A stretch of 64,000 bases of DNA from Agromyces cavernae. Lineage in GTDB: Bacteria; Actinomycetota; Actinomycetes; Actinomycetales; Microbacteriaceae. Below, piece after piece: positions 1-9,451 of this stretch. A model generated the notes under the pieces. The model was given only the letters and a program-made list of their open reading frames with translations, was not told where the DNA came from and did not search any database. Every line of letters starts with the position of its first letter. The first letter of the stretch is position 1. The stretch lies in contig NZ_JAJNMP010000001.1 of assembly GCF_021044935.1 (NCBI RefSeq), positions 992,001 to 1,056,000 on the forward strand. The letters are read 5' to 3'. The position numbers were made by a program, and so were the translations under genes.

Positions 1-2
1 GC

Positions 3-2603
3 AAGTGGGGCCCGGTGCGCGGCGTGCTCGCGCTGTGGATCGCCGGCGACCTCGCACTCTCGGTGCGCCCCGTCTACTTCCTCGCGGAGGTCTCGCTGCA
101 GGGCGAGGCGAGCATCAAGGTCTTCGGGATCGGGTTCGAGCTCCTGCTCGACGCCCTGCTCGCGCTCGAGGCGCCGGTCGGTGACGACGACGAGTACTTC
201 GGCGGCAAGGTGCGCATCAAGGTCGGCCTGCCGTGGCCGCTGCCCGACATCTCGAAGGAGATCCCGATCGAGTGGGGCGACGCCAGCGGGATGCCTCCGC
301 CGATCACGCCGCTCGTGGACGGCGCGAGCGTCAGCCCGGGCTACAGCGTCGTGGGCGAGCGGTTCTACGAGCGCGAGACGTCGATGGTCGCGAACGTGTC
401 GATGCCGCTCGACGGCCGCGTCGCGATCACGTTCCAGCGTCCGATGCGCTCGACGTGGGCGGGGGCGCCGACCCCGGTCGACCTCGCGCATCCCGATCGC
501 GTCGGCGAGGTGTACTACCGGTACACGCTCGTCGCGGTGCGAGTGCAGGTCACCCCGGCGGCGGGCTCCCCGCATCCCGCGACCGAGGACCTCTTCGGCG
601 AGTGGACCGTGGGCCCGGGTGACGCGAACGGCCCGCGGGCCGAGAGCCTCGTGCTGTGGGGTCTCTCGCCGTTCCCGGCCGCGGGCAACCTCGCGTGGCC
701 GGGACGCACCGAGCGCCGCTCCTGGGCGGACCTGTTCTTCGACGACTACGGCGGATGGCCCTGCGGGACACTGCCCCCGCTCGAGCGGTGCCTCGACTTC
801 GACGATGTCCCGCTCGGCGTCGTCGACCCCGAGCTGCGCTACCAGCCGGATCCCGCCATCGGCGCGGTCGTCTTCACGCCGTGGCCCGACCTGTCGCGCG
901 ACCCGGCGCTCCAGGGCATCGACGTCGTGCAGGTGCCGCTTGCCATCATCGCGGCGGGCGGCGCGCAGGAGGCCGACCATGTGCTGCGCCTTGCGCGGAC
1001 GGCGATCCTGGGCGGCGAGGACGGCAGCGACGCGACCTCGGGGCCGGTCGCCGGCGGCGCCGTGACCTGGGCCGTCGCCGTCGACCTGCAGCCCTGCGTG
1101 CGAGCGCGCGGGCGCGTCGAGCACGACAAGGACCTCACGGTGCTCGTCGTCGAGGCGTTCGACGGGAGCGCGGTGGTGGCGACCGTCATCGAGGACGGCC
1201 CGACGTTCGAGATCACGTCCGACGTACAGCCGTTCCACCGCGTGGTCATCCGGGTGGAGGCGCGCGGCGACCCGCAGCGGCCGCTCCGATCCGTCCCGGT
1301 GCTCTCCCGCTTCTGCTACACGACCGTCGGCGCGATGCGGGACGACGAGGAGGCGCGCGAGCAGCGGCTGCACTGGCTGCACGTGCTCGGCCCGCTCACC
1401 GTCGACCAGCCCGAGACCGACACCGACCGCTTCGGCGCGCACCTCGTGCACGAGCCCCACGCCGCGTACCGCATCGAGTTGGACATCCGGACCGAGCGCG
1501 CCCAGGCGCTCGACGGCACCTGGACCGACGACGGGACGGCGACCGAGGTCCTCACCGTCGCGACGGGCGGCGCGCCCGCCGACCTCTCGCCGTACGTGGC
1601 CTCGATCGCGCCGGGCGACGGCGACCGGCCCTGGTACGCCGACTACGATCTGCGGATCACCTATGGCCAGCCGTACGTCGAGGCCATGTACCAGAAGGCG
1701 GGCGGCCTGCTCGTGGCGGACCTCTTCACCGCCGACGGCCGACACGTCGAGCCCGAGGTCGAGCGCCGGCGCACCGTGACGCCCGCGATCACCGGCGAGA
1801 CCGCCGTCCTCGTGGAGCGGCTGCAGACCGCTGCGTGCGTGGGCGTCGACCTCGACACCATCGCGGGCTTCGACGAAACGATCTACCGGACGCGCCTGGC
1901 GACGTCGACCGCCTACGAGGTGCGCGTGAGCGGCGGCGGACTGCCGGCGCCGGTCTACCGCTGGAACTTCGTCACGAGCCGGTACCGCACCTTCGCCGAG
2001 CACCTGGCCGCGATCCGGCAACAGCCCTGGCACGAGCGGCTGTCCGCGACCGCCGACCTCGGCGCGCTGGCCGGCCGACTGGGTCGGTTCGCGGATCGCG
2101 GTGGCGAGGACGATGCGTGGCTTGCGATCGGTGCCGACCTCGGAATGGGCGTCCGGGCGATCCCCGAACGGCCCGAGGTCACGATGCTGTGGAGCGAGCC
2201 GGCAGCCTTCGAGGCGCGCGCGCTCGCCATCGCGAGCCCCGAGCCGCTGTTCGCGTCCGAGCGCACCGAGTTCGCCCTCGAGCGCAAGACGATCCAGGTC
2301 GTGCTCGGCCCGACCGGTCCGAACGGGCCGACCGGCCCGACCACGATCGTGACCTGGCGGCCCGTGGCCCATCGCCTCGTCCGCTCTGCCGATGGCACCC
2401 GCTCATGGGTCGTCCCGGTCGACACCGCTGGGCAGCCGGTGGCATTCCCCACCGGCTCGTACCGCCTGCGGGCGACCCACCGGCTCACCGGGGTTCCCGG
2501 GCTGCCCGACCTCAGCCGCCAGGGCGACCCGACCGACGAGGTCGCGATCTGGTCCTTCCTCGTGCCCGGCGCACCGACCGACCTCGTGGACCCGGAGGCG
2601 TGA
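3..2603 (+). CDS. C-terminal part of a very large beta-rich protein, DUF6603-like (partial)
   Basis: The reading frame is open to the left edge, so at least 867 residues of a longer protein are visible and the true start lies outside the window. Residues near the edge alternate hydrophobic and charged positions and carry motifs such as VRPVYFLAEVSL, YFGGKVRIKV and LPWPLPDI. This pattern reminds me of the repeated amphipathic strands of DUF6603 proteins, but that is recall, not a search. The rest looks like several beta-sandwich modules, ending in a FN3-like segment (GSYRLRATHRLTGVPG). No membrane segment or catalytic motif is seen. It lies one base upstream of the next gene, so the two are translationally coupled. 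The function is unknown. Confidence 0.6.
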   Translation, partial: KWGPVRGVLALWIAGDLALSVRPVYFLAEVSLQGEASIKVFGIGFELLLDALLALEAPVGDDDEYFGGKVRIKVGLPWPLPDISKEIPIEWGDASGMPPPITPLVDGASVSPGYSVVGERFYERETSMVANVSMPLDGRVAITFQRPMRSTWAGAPTPVDLAHPDRVGEVYYRYTLVAVRVQVTPAAGSPHPATEDLFGEWTVGPGDANGPRAESLVLWGLSPFPAAGNLAWPGRTERRSWADLFFDDYGGWPCGTLPPLERCLDFDDVPLGVVDPELRYQPDPAIGAVVFTPWPDLSRDPALQGIDVVQVPLAIIAAGGAQEADHVLRLARTAILGGEDGSDATSGPVAGGAVTWAVAVDLQPCVRARGRVEHDKDLTVLVVEAFDGSAVVATVIEDGPTFEITSDVQPFHRVVIRVEARGDPQRPLRSVPVLSRFCYTTVGAMRDDEEAREQRLHWLHVLGPLTVDQPETDTDRFGAHLVHEPHAAYRIELDIRTERAQALDGTWTDDGTATEVLTVATGGAPADLSPYVASIAPGDGDRPWYADYDLRITYGQPYVEAMYQKAGGLLVADLFTADGRHVEPEVERRRTVTPAITGETAVLVERLQTAACVGVDLDTIAGFDETIYRTRLATSTAYEVRVSGGGLPAPVYRWNFVTSRYRTFAEHLAAIRQQPWHERLSATADLGALAGRLGRFADRGGEDDAWLAIGADLGMGVRAIPERPEVTMLWSEPAAFEARALAIASPEPLFASERTEFALERKTIQVVLGPTGPNGPTGPTTIVTWRPVAHRLVRSADGTRSWVVPVDTAGQPVAFPTGSYRLRATHRLTGVPGLPDLSRQGDPTDEVAIWSFLVPGAPTDLVDPEA

Positions 2604-2604
2604 C

Positions 2605-5600
2605 ATGGCCGAGCATCGCCCGCAGGATCCGCGACTGACGCTCACCGCGGCAGGGTTCGTCGGAGACGCCGAGGCACAGGACGGCGTGCACCTGCGGTGG
2701 TCCTTCGACCCCGACCTCGGCTTCCCGGTCGAGGGCTTCACGCTCTGGCATCGGCGCGCCGATCGCGGCGAGCAGCGGAAGGTCTCGTTCGCCCACCTCG
2801 CCCAGCAACTCGAGACACAGCCCGCACCGGCCGGCGTGGAGGGCGGGGTCACCGTCCACCGCGCCGACGGCGAGCGCCTCGTGCCCGGCCGTCGATGCGG
2901 GCAGGCGGGGCTCGAGCTCGGCGACGTGCCGCTCGTGCTGCGCTTCCGGCCGAGCTTCGGCAGCGCGCCGTCGCCGACCCGCTCGGTGACGCTGTTCGGG
3001 CTCGCCGAGCGGGGCGGGGTGTCGGTGCGCGCGCTGCACGCCGGCCGGGTATCCGACTGCGCCGCCGTCGGCCGTGGCGCCTGCCTCCGCCGACTCGTCG
3101 GCTCCGACGTCGCGGGCGATCTCTCGGCGCTGGATGCCGCGGAGTTCATGCTGCCCGGACGCCATGCCCGCACTCGGCGGCGCGCCGGGATCGACCTGAT
3201 GGCGCTCCTTCGCGCGGATCGTCGCGACGCACTCGACCGGCTCGAGGAGATCGGCTTCCAGCCCGCCGCGACGAGCTGCACGCCGTTCCGGGTCACGGTC
3301 GACGCGGACGCGATCGACGAGGTCCGGGTCTCGGGGTGCGCGGCCGTCGTGGTGGGCGCCCTGTGGAGCCCCATCCCCGCCGACGACTGCGAACGCGACT
3401 GGAAGCGCCTGGAGGGCCCGATCCTGCTCCCGGTCGGCGGCGACGCGCGCGATGTCGCCCGCAGCCGACTGCCCGACGAGGCGGACCTCCCGCCGGATGC
3501 GCCGCGCCGGGCCGACCTCGAGGCGCGCCTGCTCGGGCCCGACTTCGACGAGCTCCGCACCGCGTTGGAGCAGGCGGTCGCCGGTGGCGGCCAGTTCATC
3601 GTGCGGCTCGCCTCGGATGACCCCGACGACGAGTCGAGCTGGCGCTACGACGTGGTCCGTGATGTGCTCACGGCCGCCGCCGACCCGTACTTCGCCCGCG
3701 TCGTCGGACTGGCCTTCGTGCACCGCCCGGATGACGACACCGAGCGGTACGACTACAAGGTCGAGGCGGGGTGGCCGATCGACGGTGAGCACGTCCGCCT
3801 GTGCTGGGTCGCCTACGATCGCGGCCTCGAGGCGCAGCCGGGGCTGCCCGCCCCGATCGGCGTGGCCGCGACCGCCCGACCGGGCGCCGCGCACGTCGGG
3901 CCCGACGGCGTGCTCAACCCGTTCGAGATGGACGTCACGGTCGCCTGGCGGCGCCCCACGGCGTGCGACCTCACCGACCCCGTGCGCAGCCCGATCGCCT
4001 ACCTCGTCGAACGGACCGACGCGGACGCCCCCGACGCGGGACCGTACCGACTCGTCTCCCGCCGGGTGTTCGAGCCGGGCGGTGAGCCTGAGGTCGTCCC
4101 GGCGGTCATCGCCGACCCCGAGTCCGGCGACCCGGCGTTCGCCAGCGGATTCTTCGTCGACCGGGGTCCCGGGTACGGCACCTTCCACTACCGGGTCCGG
4201 GGGCGCGACCTGTTCGGCCGGACGAGCATCCCCTCGGGGCCCGCGGGGCTGCTGGTCCGTGACGAGGTCGCGCCGGGACCGCCGCTCAACCTGGCTGCCG
4301 AGTACGCGGCCCCCGACGACCCCGATCGCAGCGGCAGCGCCCTGCTCGCCTGGGCGAACCGCGACGTCGCGCCGGGCGCCCCGCGCCGCTCCGCCGTGCT
4401 GCTCCGGTGGACGTGGCCGGCGAGTCGGCAGCTCCAGTTCCCGGACCTCGACGAGTTCCGGCTCTACCTGAGGCCCGGGGCGCTGAACCACGTGCTCGGG
4501 CGGATCGAGGGCGTGACCGCGGTCGCGCCGGGGGAGTTCGAGGTCGCGACCGACCTCGCCCCGGTGGGTCCCGACTTCCCGGTGCCGCAGGCGGGCGTGG
4601 ACCTCGGAGCGCTGCGCAGCGAGGGCGAGGACTGCCCGGTCGTGACGATCACCACCGTCGGGGGCGCGCTCACGTTCCGCGTCCGGGCGAATCCCGCCGC
4701 GCCGCCGCTCGTGGGCCCGACGGCGTTCCGGCTCGGCCGCGGCACGTCGCCGACGGCCACCCATCCCGCGCGGTCGCCGCATCCCGCATTCCGGTCGTTC
4801 GAGTGGCCCGTCGACTGGGAGGGGTTCCTCGTCGAGCCCGTCGCACCGCCCCGCGCACTGCGGGTCGCCGTCGACGGCAGCGTGCGCGGCCCGCTGCCCG
4901 ACGGGCTCACGCCCGCCGACGTCGACGTCACCCGCGTCTCGGAGCCGGTCGACGGCCAGGTCCACTGGCACTATCGGATGACCCTCCGCGGCGTCTCCCT
5001 CGAGCCGACCCGCGAGCGTCCGCGCGCGGTCGCCTCGTTCGGGATCGGATCCGTCGACGCCGCGGGCAACCAGGGCAGGATCGCGCCGCCGGCGTCGGCG
5101 GTCGCCGTGCACCGGGCGCCGCCCGAGGTGCCGCAGATCGTCTACCCGCCGGTGAACCTGGCGACGGCGGCGGACTACCACGGCGCGTCGTGGTTCACCG
5201 TCGAGTGGCCCGGCGAAGCAGGGGTCGGCTACCAGGTGTACCGCGCCGCGGACCTCGACCTGCTTGCGGTGGCGGGCATCGATCTCGCCGACCATCGGGC
5301 GAGGCCCGACCACGAGCAGCGCCTCCAGCTCCAGCAGCTCGCGCTCGACCCGTCGCACGTCGAGGCGTTCCGCATCGTGACGGCGACCCCGGTTCCGGGC
5401 CTGGCCGGGCCGACGCGTCATCGCGACGCGCTCCCCGGCGCGGTGCGGAACCGCTTCGTGTACCGCGTCCGCGCCGTCGACTCGGCAGGCAACCTCGCTC
5501 CCTGGCCGCCGGCGTCGATCGCGACCTGCGTCGTCGTCGACGTGCCCGGTCTGCCCCCTGCGGCGCCGTCGTGGGCGGACGTCGCCTTCCCGGCGAGCGG

Positions 5601-6237
5601 GGGCGTCGAGCTCCGGTGGCATCCGGATGCCTCGCCGGCCCTCCACGGTTACCGGCTCTACCGCACCGACGACGTCGATCGTGCCGAGGACGTGCGCTCG
5701 ATGGCGCCGCTGTTCGCCGCGCCGCAGGAGGAGGGCGGCGGCGTCGTGACCGGCGTGGTGCTGGCGCGCAATGCCACCGGCGTCGTCACCTCCGTGATGG
5801 AGCTGCCGCCGGGCGACCGGCGGCCCGGGCGGCTCGCGCGATACGTCGACGCGACCGTGCGGCCGGGACATCCGACGTTCTATCGACTCGTCGCCGAGGA
5901 CGACCACGGACGTCGCTCGCCGGCATCGGAGCGCCTCAGGGTCGTGGTGCCGGTCACCGGGCCGCCCGAACCGCCCGCATGGGCCGCCCCGCCGACGTTG
6001 GCGCCCGGTTCCGTGTCGCTCACGTGGACCGCCGACGACCCCGGGCTGCGGTGCCTCGTGCTCCGCCGGTCGGGCGATGGCGCCTGGCGGGCGCTCGGGC
6101 CGTGGGCCGCCGCCGGCGACTACGCGTTCACCGATACGACGGCGGTCGCCGGCACCGGGTACCAGTACCGCGTCCGCGTCCGCGACGCGGTCGGCCACAC
6201 CGCCGACGGCCCGATCGTCGACGTCACGGGACCCTGA
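2605..6237 (+). CDS. Large multi-domain protein with fibronectin-III-like modules
   Basis: A 1210-residue protein; I chose the ATG at 2605, one base after the previous stop, over an upstream in-frame extension that overlaps that gene. The N-terminus (GVHLRWSFDPDLGFPVEGFTL) and at least three C-terminal blocks look like FN3 domains: each has a W in the second strand, a G-Y-x-V/L-Y-R strand and a closing Y-x-Y-R-V-x-A/V-R-D strand (for example YQYRVRVRD near the end). There is no signal peptide, membrane helix or recognised enzyme motif. FN3 modules usually serve as spacers or protein/carbohydrate-binding surfaces. Gene order suggests it acts with the proteins before and after it. No known family could be assigned. 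Confidence 0.65.
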   Translation: MAEHRPQDPRLTLTAAGFVGDAEAQDGVHLRWSFDPDLGFPVEGFTLWHRRADRGEQRKVSFAHLAQQLETQPAPAGVEGGVTVHRADGERLVPGRRCGQAGLELGDVPLVLRFRPSFGSAPSPTRSVTLFGLAERGGVSVRALHAGRVSDCAAVGRGACLRRLVGSDVAGDLSALDAAEFMLPGRHARTRRRAGIDLMALLRADRRDALDRLEEIGFQPAATSCTPFRVTVDADAIDEVRVSGCAAVVVGALWSPIPADDCERDWKRLEGPILLPVGGDARDVARSRLPDEADLPPDAPRRADLEARLLGPDFDELRTALEQAVAGGGQFIVRLASDDPDDESSWRYDVVRDVLTAAADPYFARVVGLAFVHRPDDDTERYDYKVEAGWPIDGEHVRLCWVAYDRGLEAQPGLPAPIGVAATARPGAAHVGPDGVLNPFEMDVTVAWRRPTACDLTDPVRSPIAYLVERTDADAPDAGPYRLVSRRVFEPGGEPEVVPAVIADPESGDPAFASGFFVDRGPGYGTFHYRVRGRDLFGRTSIPSGPAGLLVRDEVAPGPPLNLAAEYAAPDDPDRSGSALLAWANRDVAPGAPRRSAVLLRWTWPASRQLQFPDLDEFRLYLRPGALNHVLGRIEGVTAVAPGEFEVATDLAPVGPDFPVPQAGVDLGALRSEGEDCPVVTITTVGGALTFRVRANPAAPPLVGPTAFRLGRGTSPTATHPARSPHPAFRSFEWPVDWEGFLVEPVAPPRALRVAVDGSVRGPLPDGLTPADVDVTRVSEPVDGQVHWHYRMTLRGVSLEPTRERPRAVASFGIGSVDAAGNQGRIAPPASAVAVHRAPPEVPQIVYPPVNLATAADYHGASWFTVEWPGEAGVGYQVYRAADLDLLAVAGIDLADHRARPDHEQRLQLQQLALDPSHVEAFRIVTATPVPGLAGPTRHRDALPGAVRNRFVYRVRAVDSAGNLAPWPPASIATCVVVDVPGLPPAAPSWADVAFPASGGVELRWHPDASPALHGYRLYRTDDVDRAEDVRSMAPLFAAPQEEGGGVVTGVVLARNATGVVTSVMELPPGDRRPGRLARYVDATVRPGHPTFYRLVAEDDHGRRSPASERLRVVVPVTGPPEPPAWAAPPTLAPGSVSLTWTADDPGLRCLVLRRSGDGAWRALGPWAAAGDYAFTDTTAVAGTGYQYRVRVRDAVGHTADGPIVDVTGP

Positions 6238-6249
6238 GGAGGCAGCGAC

Positions 6250-9186
6250 GTGCCCGAGTTCACCGGGAACATCCACAGCCTCGAGCTGGCCCTGCCGTTC
6301 CCCGCGCCGGCGGGCGGGAGCGGGCCGTTCTTCGCCCTCGGGCGCACCTTCGGGGAGGCGGGCCACGAGCTCCTGGACATCTGGATCGACGACAGCGTGA
6401 GCACGAGCTACAACCCGCCCGACGGGCCTGCGGGGACCATCCCGGTCAAGTCGCTCATCGCGGTCACGCACGGCTGGCTCCGCTTCGTCGCCGCGGGGCA
6501 GGCGGTGCCCGGACTCGTCGCGCGCGACGGCTCGCCGCTCGTCGTCGAGGACGCGACGCTCGTGCTCGAGGTCTTCTCCACGCTGCGTTCGAACCTCGAC
6601 CGCATGGCCGAGGACGGCAGCTACTTCGTCGAGCTGACGCAGACCGGCCGCGGCGGTCGCCCGGCGCTCGGGCACCTGCTCTACGAGAACGTCGACCTGC
6701 TGACGCTCGACGATGCGATCGGGGCACTGGTCGCCCAGGCCCGTCCCGACCCGCACGTGACGGCGGCCGACCGCGCGGAGATGGTCCAGTCATTCCTGGC
6801 CGGTGAGATCCGCATCCTCGCGCGGGCCGGCCGGGTCATCGGGGAGGCCGCGGCGGGTGACCCGGGGGACCTGCCGATCACATCGCCCGCCCAGGACTCG
6901 TGGCGACGGCTCACGTTCCGGGCGGCCGACCGTCTCGGGCAGCTCTTCGACCCCGGCTTCTTCTTCCGCCGCGTGCAGGAGCTCGCCGACATCCCCGAGC
7001 CGCCGCTCATCGTCGGCAAGACGCTCATCCCGTCGCGCGACGCGGTCCGCGACCACCCGATGCCGAAGGTCACCCCGCGGCGGTTCATCCTCGACTGGCG
7101 CGACGAGGTCGCCCGCCCGGTGCCGGGGGCGCGCTTCTCGCTGCCGCCGCTCACCGGAGCGGCCGGCGCCGTCGTCACGGCCGACGCGGCCGGGCTGTGG
7201 ATCGGGCCCACACTCGCCGATGGCGCCGACCCGCACGCGCTTCAGCAGGTCACCCTCGTCCCCGAGGCCGCCAGTGTGCGGCTCGGGACCCTGCCCGACG
7301 CACCGGAATCCCATCCGTCGCTCGAGCGCGAGCAGCTGGCCGATGACTACCTCGTGGTCTCGGCGCTCGATCTCGAGGCGTGGTTCCCCGCCCGCATCCC
7401 CTCCGCCCTCCCGTCAGTCGAGCCGCTGCGGCGGTTCAGCGAGGGCAACCGGGTGACGGCGCTCATCGACGGGCGGCTCACGTACTGGTACCTGATGCGC
7501 GCACTCCGGCGCACGTTCCGCGACGACGACTTCGGTGCCGTGGAGGAGGGCGGGGTGCCGGCTGCCGAGGGCCCGCTCCTGCCCGACGTCGGCGGCCATC
7601 GCATCTGGATCGCCGGGTGGAAGCTGTCGCCCGAGTTGTGGCTGCCCGACTTCCCGGAGGAGGCGCCGTTCCCGGCGCTGCCGGAGTACGACGAGCAGGC
7701 TGTGCTGCAGCCGCCGACCGGGCCCGACGGGCAGCCGGACCCGGGGCCGCCGACCGCATTCGACTCCCGGGCCCACCTGATGGGCATCCTGCGCGCCGCC
7801 ATCGAGGCGGGCGTCGATGTGCGCGCCCTGCTCTGGCGCCAGCAGCGCGAAACCCCCGACCACCGGGAGGACAACACTGCCGCCGTCATCTTCCTGAATC
7901 GCGAGGAGGCGGGCCGCCGCGGTCAGGCGATCCTCGACGCGGTCGGGCGCACGGTCGGCTCGCACCACCAGAAGGCGATCGTGGTGCAGAACGCCGACGG
8001 TCGGCTCGCGTTCGTCGGCGGCGTCGACGTGGCGCTCGGGCGGTGGGACACACCCGAGCATCCTGGGGAGGATCCGCGCGCGGCAGGCGGCCGCACGATC
8101 ACGAACGACGGATGGCACGACGCACACACGATGATCGAGGGCCCAGCGGTCGACGACGTCGAGGCGAACTTCCGGCTCCGGTGGAACGCGCACCCCGACG
8201 CGAACGCCGAGGGACGCACGAACGCCCCGTCCCGGTCGCCCGCCGAGACCCTCGACGCGATCCCGCAGGCGACGCACTACGTGCAGGTCAACCGCACGCT
8301 GCCCCGGGGCGTGCCGCACTTCTCGTTCGTCGATCCCGATGAGGGGGACCCGGGTGCGCTGCGCGCACGGCTCAACGCGATCCGGCGGGCGAAGCGGTTC
8401 GTCTACCTCGAGGACCAATACCTCACGATGGTCGACCTTGTGGACCACCAGGCGCTGATGGCGAGCGGCAGCCCGCTCGACTTCGTTCCGTCCAACCCCG
8501 ACACGATCGCCGCGGCGCTGCGACAGCGGCTGGTCGGACCCGATCCCATCGACTTCGCCGCGATCCTGGTGCCGCGGCGCCTGTCGGAGGACCCGCGGTT
8601 CGCGAACGGCGTGCTGTACGAGCTGCGCAAGCGGTTCGTGCAGTTCCTGGTGCACGGGCTCAGCGACGAGGCGAAGCGCGAGCGCGTGCTCGTCTTCCAC
8701 CTGCGCAACGAGACCGGCAAGCCGACCTACGTCCACGCGAAGAACATCATGGTCGACGACGTGTGGGCGAGCATCGGGTCGAGCAATATGGGGTACCGCA
8801 GCCTGACGTACGACAGCGAGCTCAACTGCGACGTGATCGACGGGCGGATCGTGCGCGGTGCGCGCCGGTACGCCCGCAACCTGCGGGTCGAGCTCTGGCG
8901 CGAGCACCTGCGCCTCGGGCCGGGCGGCGGGCCGTTCGTGGTCGACCCCCGACGCGGGTTCGAGCTGCTCCGCGATGCCGCCGAGGGCCGGCTCGCCCGG
9001 CTGCACGCGATCCAGCCCTACGACCCCGCCTACCTGGGCGACGACCTCGCGGCGCCGGACGCGCCCCCGCTGTACGACCCCGCCAACCCGAATCACGAGA
9101 TCGTGCGCACCCACCTGATCGACCCGGACGGTCGCGATCCCGACGACCCGCTGCTCGACTACTTCGCGTTGGTCGGGCTCATCTGA
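6250..9186 (+). CDS. Phospholipase D superfamily protein, 978 residues
   Basis: The GTG start at 6250 is preceded by GAGGAGG at about 6236-6242. Two HKD half-sites are visible: H-x-K at residues 573-575 followed by GRLAFVGGVDVALGRWD, and H-x-K at 829 followed by D, then GSSNMGYRSL and the SELN tail. Such pairs form the active site of phospholipase D, cardiolipin synthase and related phosphotransferases. The first site lacks the usual Asp after H-x-K-x4 (Asn is found). The roughly 350 residues before the PLD part are unrecognised and include a beta-rich carrier-like segment. There is no signal peptide. It is much longer than cardiolipin synthases (about 480 residues). It could be an effector or a lipid- or nucleic-acid-cleaving component of the three-gene unit. 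Confidence 0.75.
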   Translation: MPEFTGNIHSLELALPFPAPAGGSGPFFALGRTFGEAGHELLDIWIDDSVSTSYNPPDGPAGTIPVKSLIAVTHGWLRFVAAGQAVPGLVARDGSPLVVEDATLVLEVFSTLRSNLDRMAEDGSYFVELTQTGRGGRPALGHLLYENVDLLTLDDAIGALVAQARPDPHVTAADRAEMVQSFLAGEIRILARAGRVIGEAAAGDPGDLPITSPAQDSWRRLTFRAADRLGQLFDPGFFFRRVQELADIPEPPLIVGKTLIPSRDAVRDHPMPKVTPRRFILDWRDEVARPVPGARFSLPPLTGAAGAVVTADAAGLWIGPTLADGADPHALQQVTLVPEAASVRLGTLPDAPESHPSLEREQLADDYLVVSALDLEAWFPARIPSALPSVEPLRRFSEGNRVTALIDGRLTYWYLMRALRRTFRDDDFGAVEEGGVPAAEGPLLPDVGGHRIWIAGWKLSPELWLPDFPEEAPFPALPEYDEQAVLQPPTGPDGQPDPGPPTAFDSRAHLMGILRAAIEAGVDVRALLWRQQRETPDHREDNTAAVIFLNREEAGRRGQAILDAVGRTVGSHHQKAIVVQNADGRLAFVGGVDVALGRWDTPEHPGEDPRAAGGRTITNDGWHDAHTMIEGPAVDDVEANFRLRWNAHPDANAEGRTNAPSRSPAETLDAIPQATHYVQVNRTLPRGVPHFSFVDPDEGDPGALRARLNAIRRAKRFVYLEDQYLTMVDLVDHQALMASGSPLDFVPSNPDTIAAALRQRLVGPDPIDFAAILVPRRLSEDPRFANGVLYELRKRFVQFLVHGLSDEAKRERVLVFHLRNETGKPTYVHAKNIMVDDVWASIGSSNMGYRSLTYDSELNCDVIDGRIVRGARRYARNLRVELWREHLRLGPGGGPFVVDPRRGFELLRDAAEGRLARLHAIQPYDPAYLGDDLAAPDAPPLYDPANPNHEIVRTHLIDPDGRDPDDPLLDYFALVGLI

Positions 9187-9199
9187 GGGGAGCAGGGAC

Positions 9200-9239
9200 C
9201 TCCGAGCGGCATCGATCCGGTGACCTTTCGATTTTCAGT
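9200..9239. other. Distal attachment site: displaced 3' end of tRNA-Phe
   Basis: Forty bases match 26053-26092 inside the tRNA-Phe gene with one mismatch (G at 9206 against C at 26059); the last 33 are identical. The copy covers the anticodon-loop side to the acceptor stem, but no 5' half is present, so it is not a tRNA gene. It marks the far end of the element. Confidence 0.93.
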
Positions 9240-9339
9240 GAGCCTGGGCCATTTTCGCTCAATTCTTATGGACGGGATATCGCGCTGATCAGGGATTCTG
9301 CTGAATGGTCCCAGTTAGTTTCAGTTCGTTTTCGCGCAT

Positions 9340-9360
9340 TTAATGGCACATTAATGGCAC
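9340..9360. repeat. Paired TTAATGGCAC direct repeats near the left end
   Basis: Two copies of TTAATGGCAC (9340-9349 and 9351-9360) are separated by one A. The same 21-base arrangement occurs at 25957-25977 by the other end of the element. Short direct repeats at both ends, offset from the crossover core, are typical of integrase arm-type or excisionase binding sites. That role is inferred. Confidence 0.65.
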
Positions 9361-9451
9361 AAGATCTCGCTTCCGAGGCACTCCATGTGCCTAAACGGGC
9401 GCGACATTGAGGCGCATGGCCCACGTGATCGTGGTCGCCAAACACCAGGCC

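Noticed and set aside
656..2638. 660-residue plus-strand frame
   Set aside because: Overlaps the first gene in another frame and is dominated by Arg, Ala and Gly.
2512..6756. 1414-residue minus-strand frame
   Set aside because: It is an antisense shadow of the FN3-like and PLD genes created by high GC; its translation is arginine/glutamate-biased with no domain pattern.
9200..9239. A tRNA-Phe pseudogene from independent duplication
   Set aside because: Only the 3' half is present and it is placed exactly as expected for an integration site.
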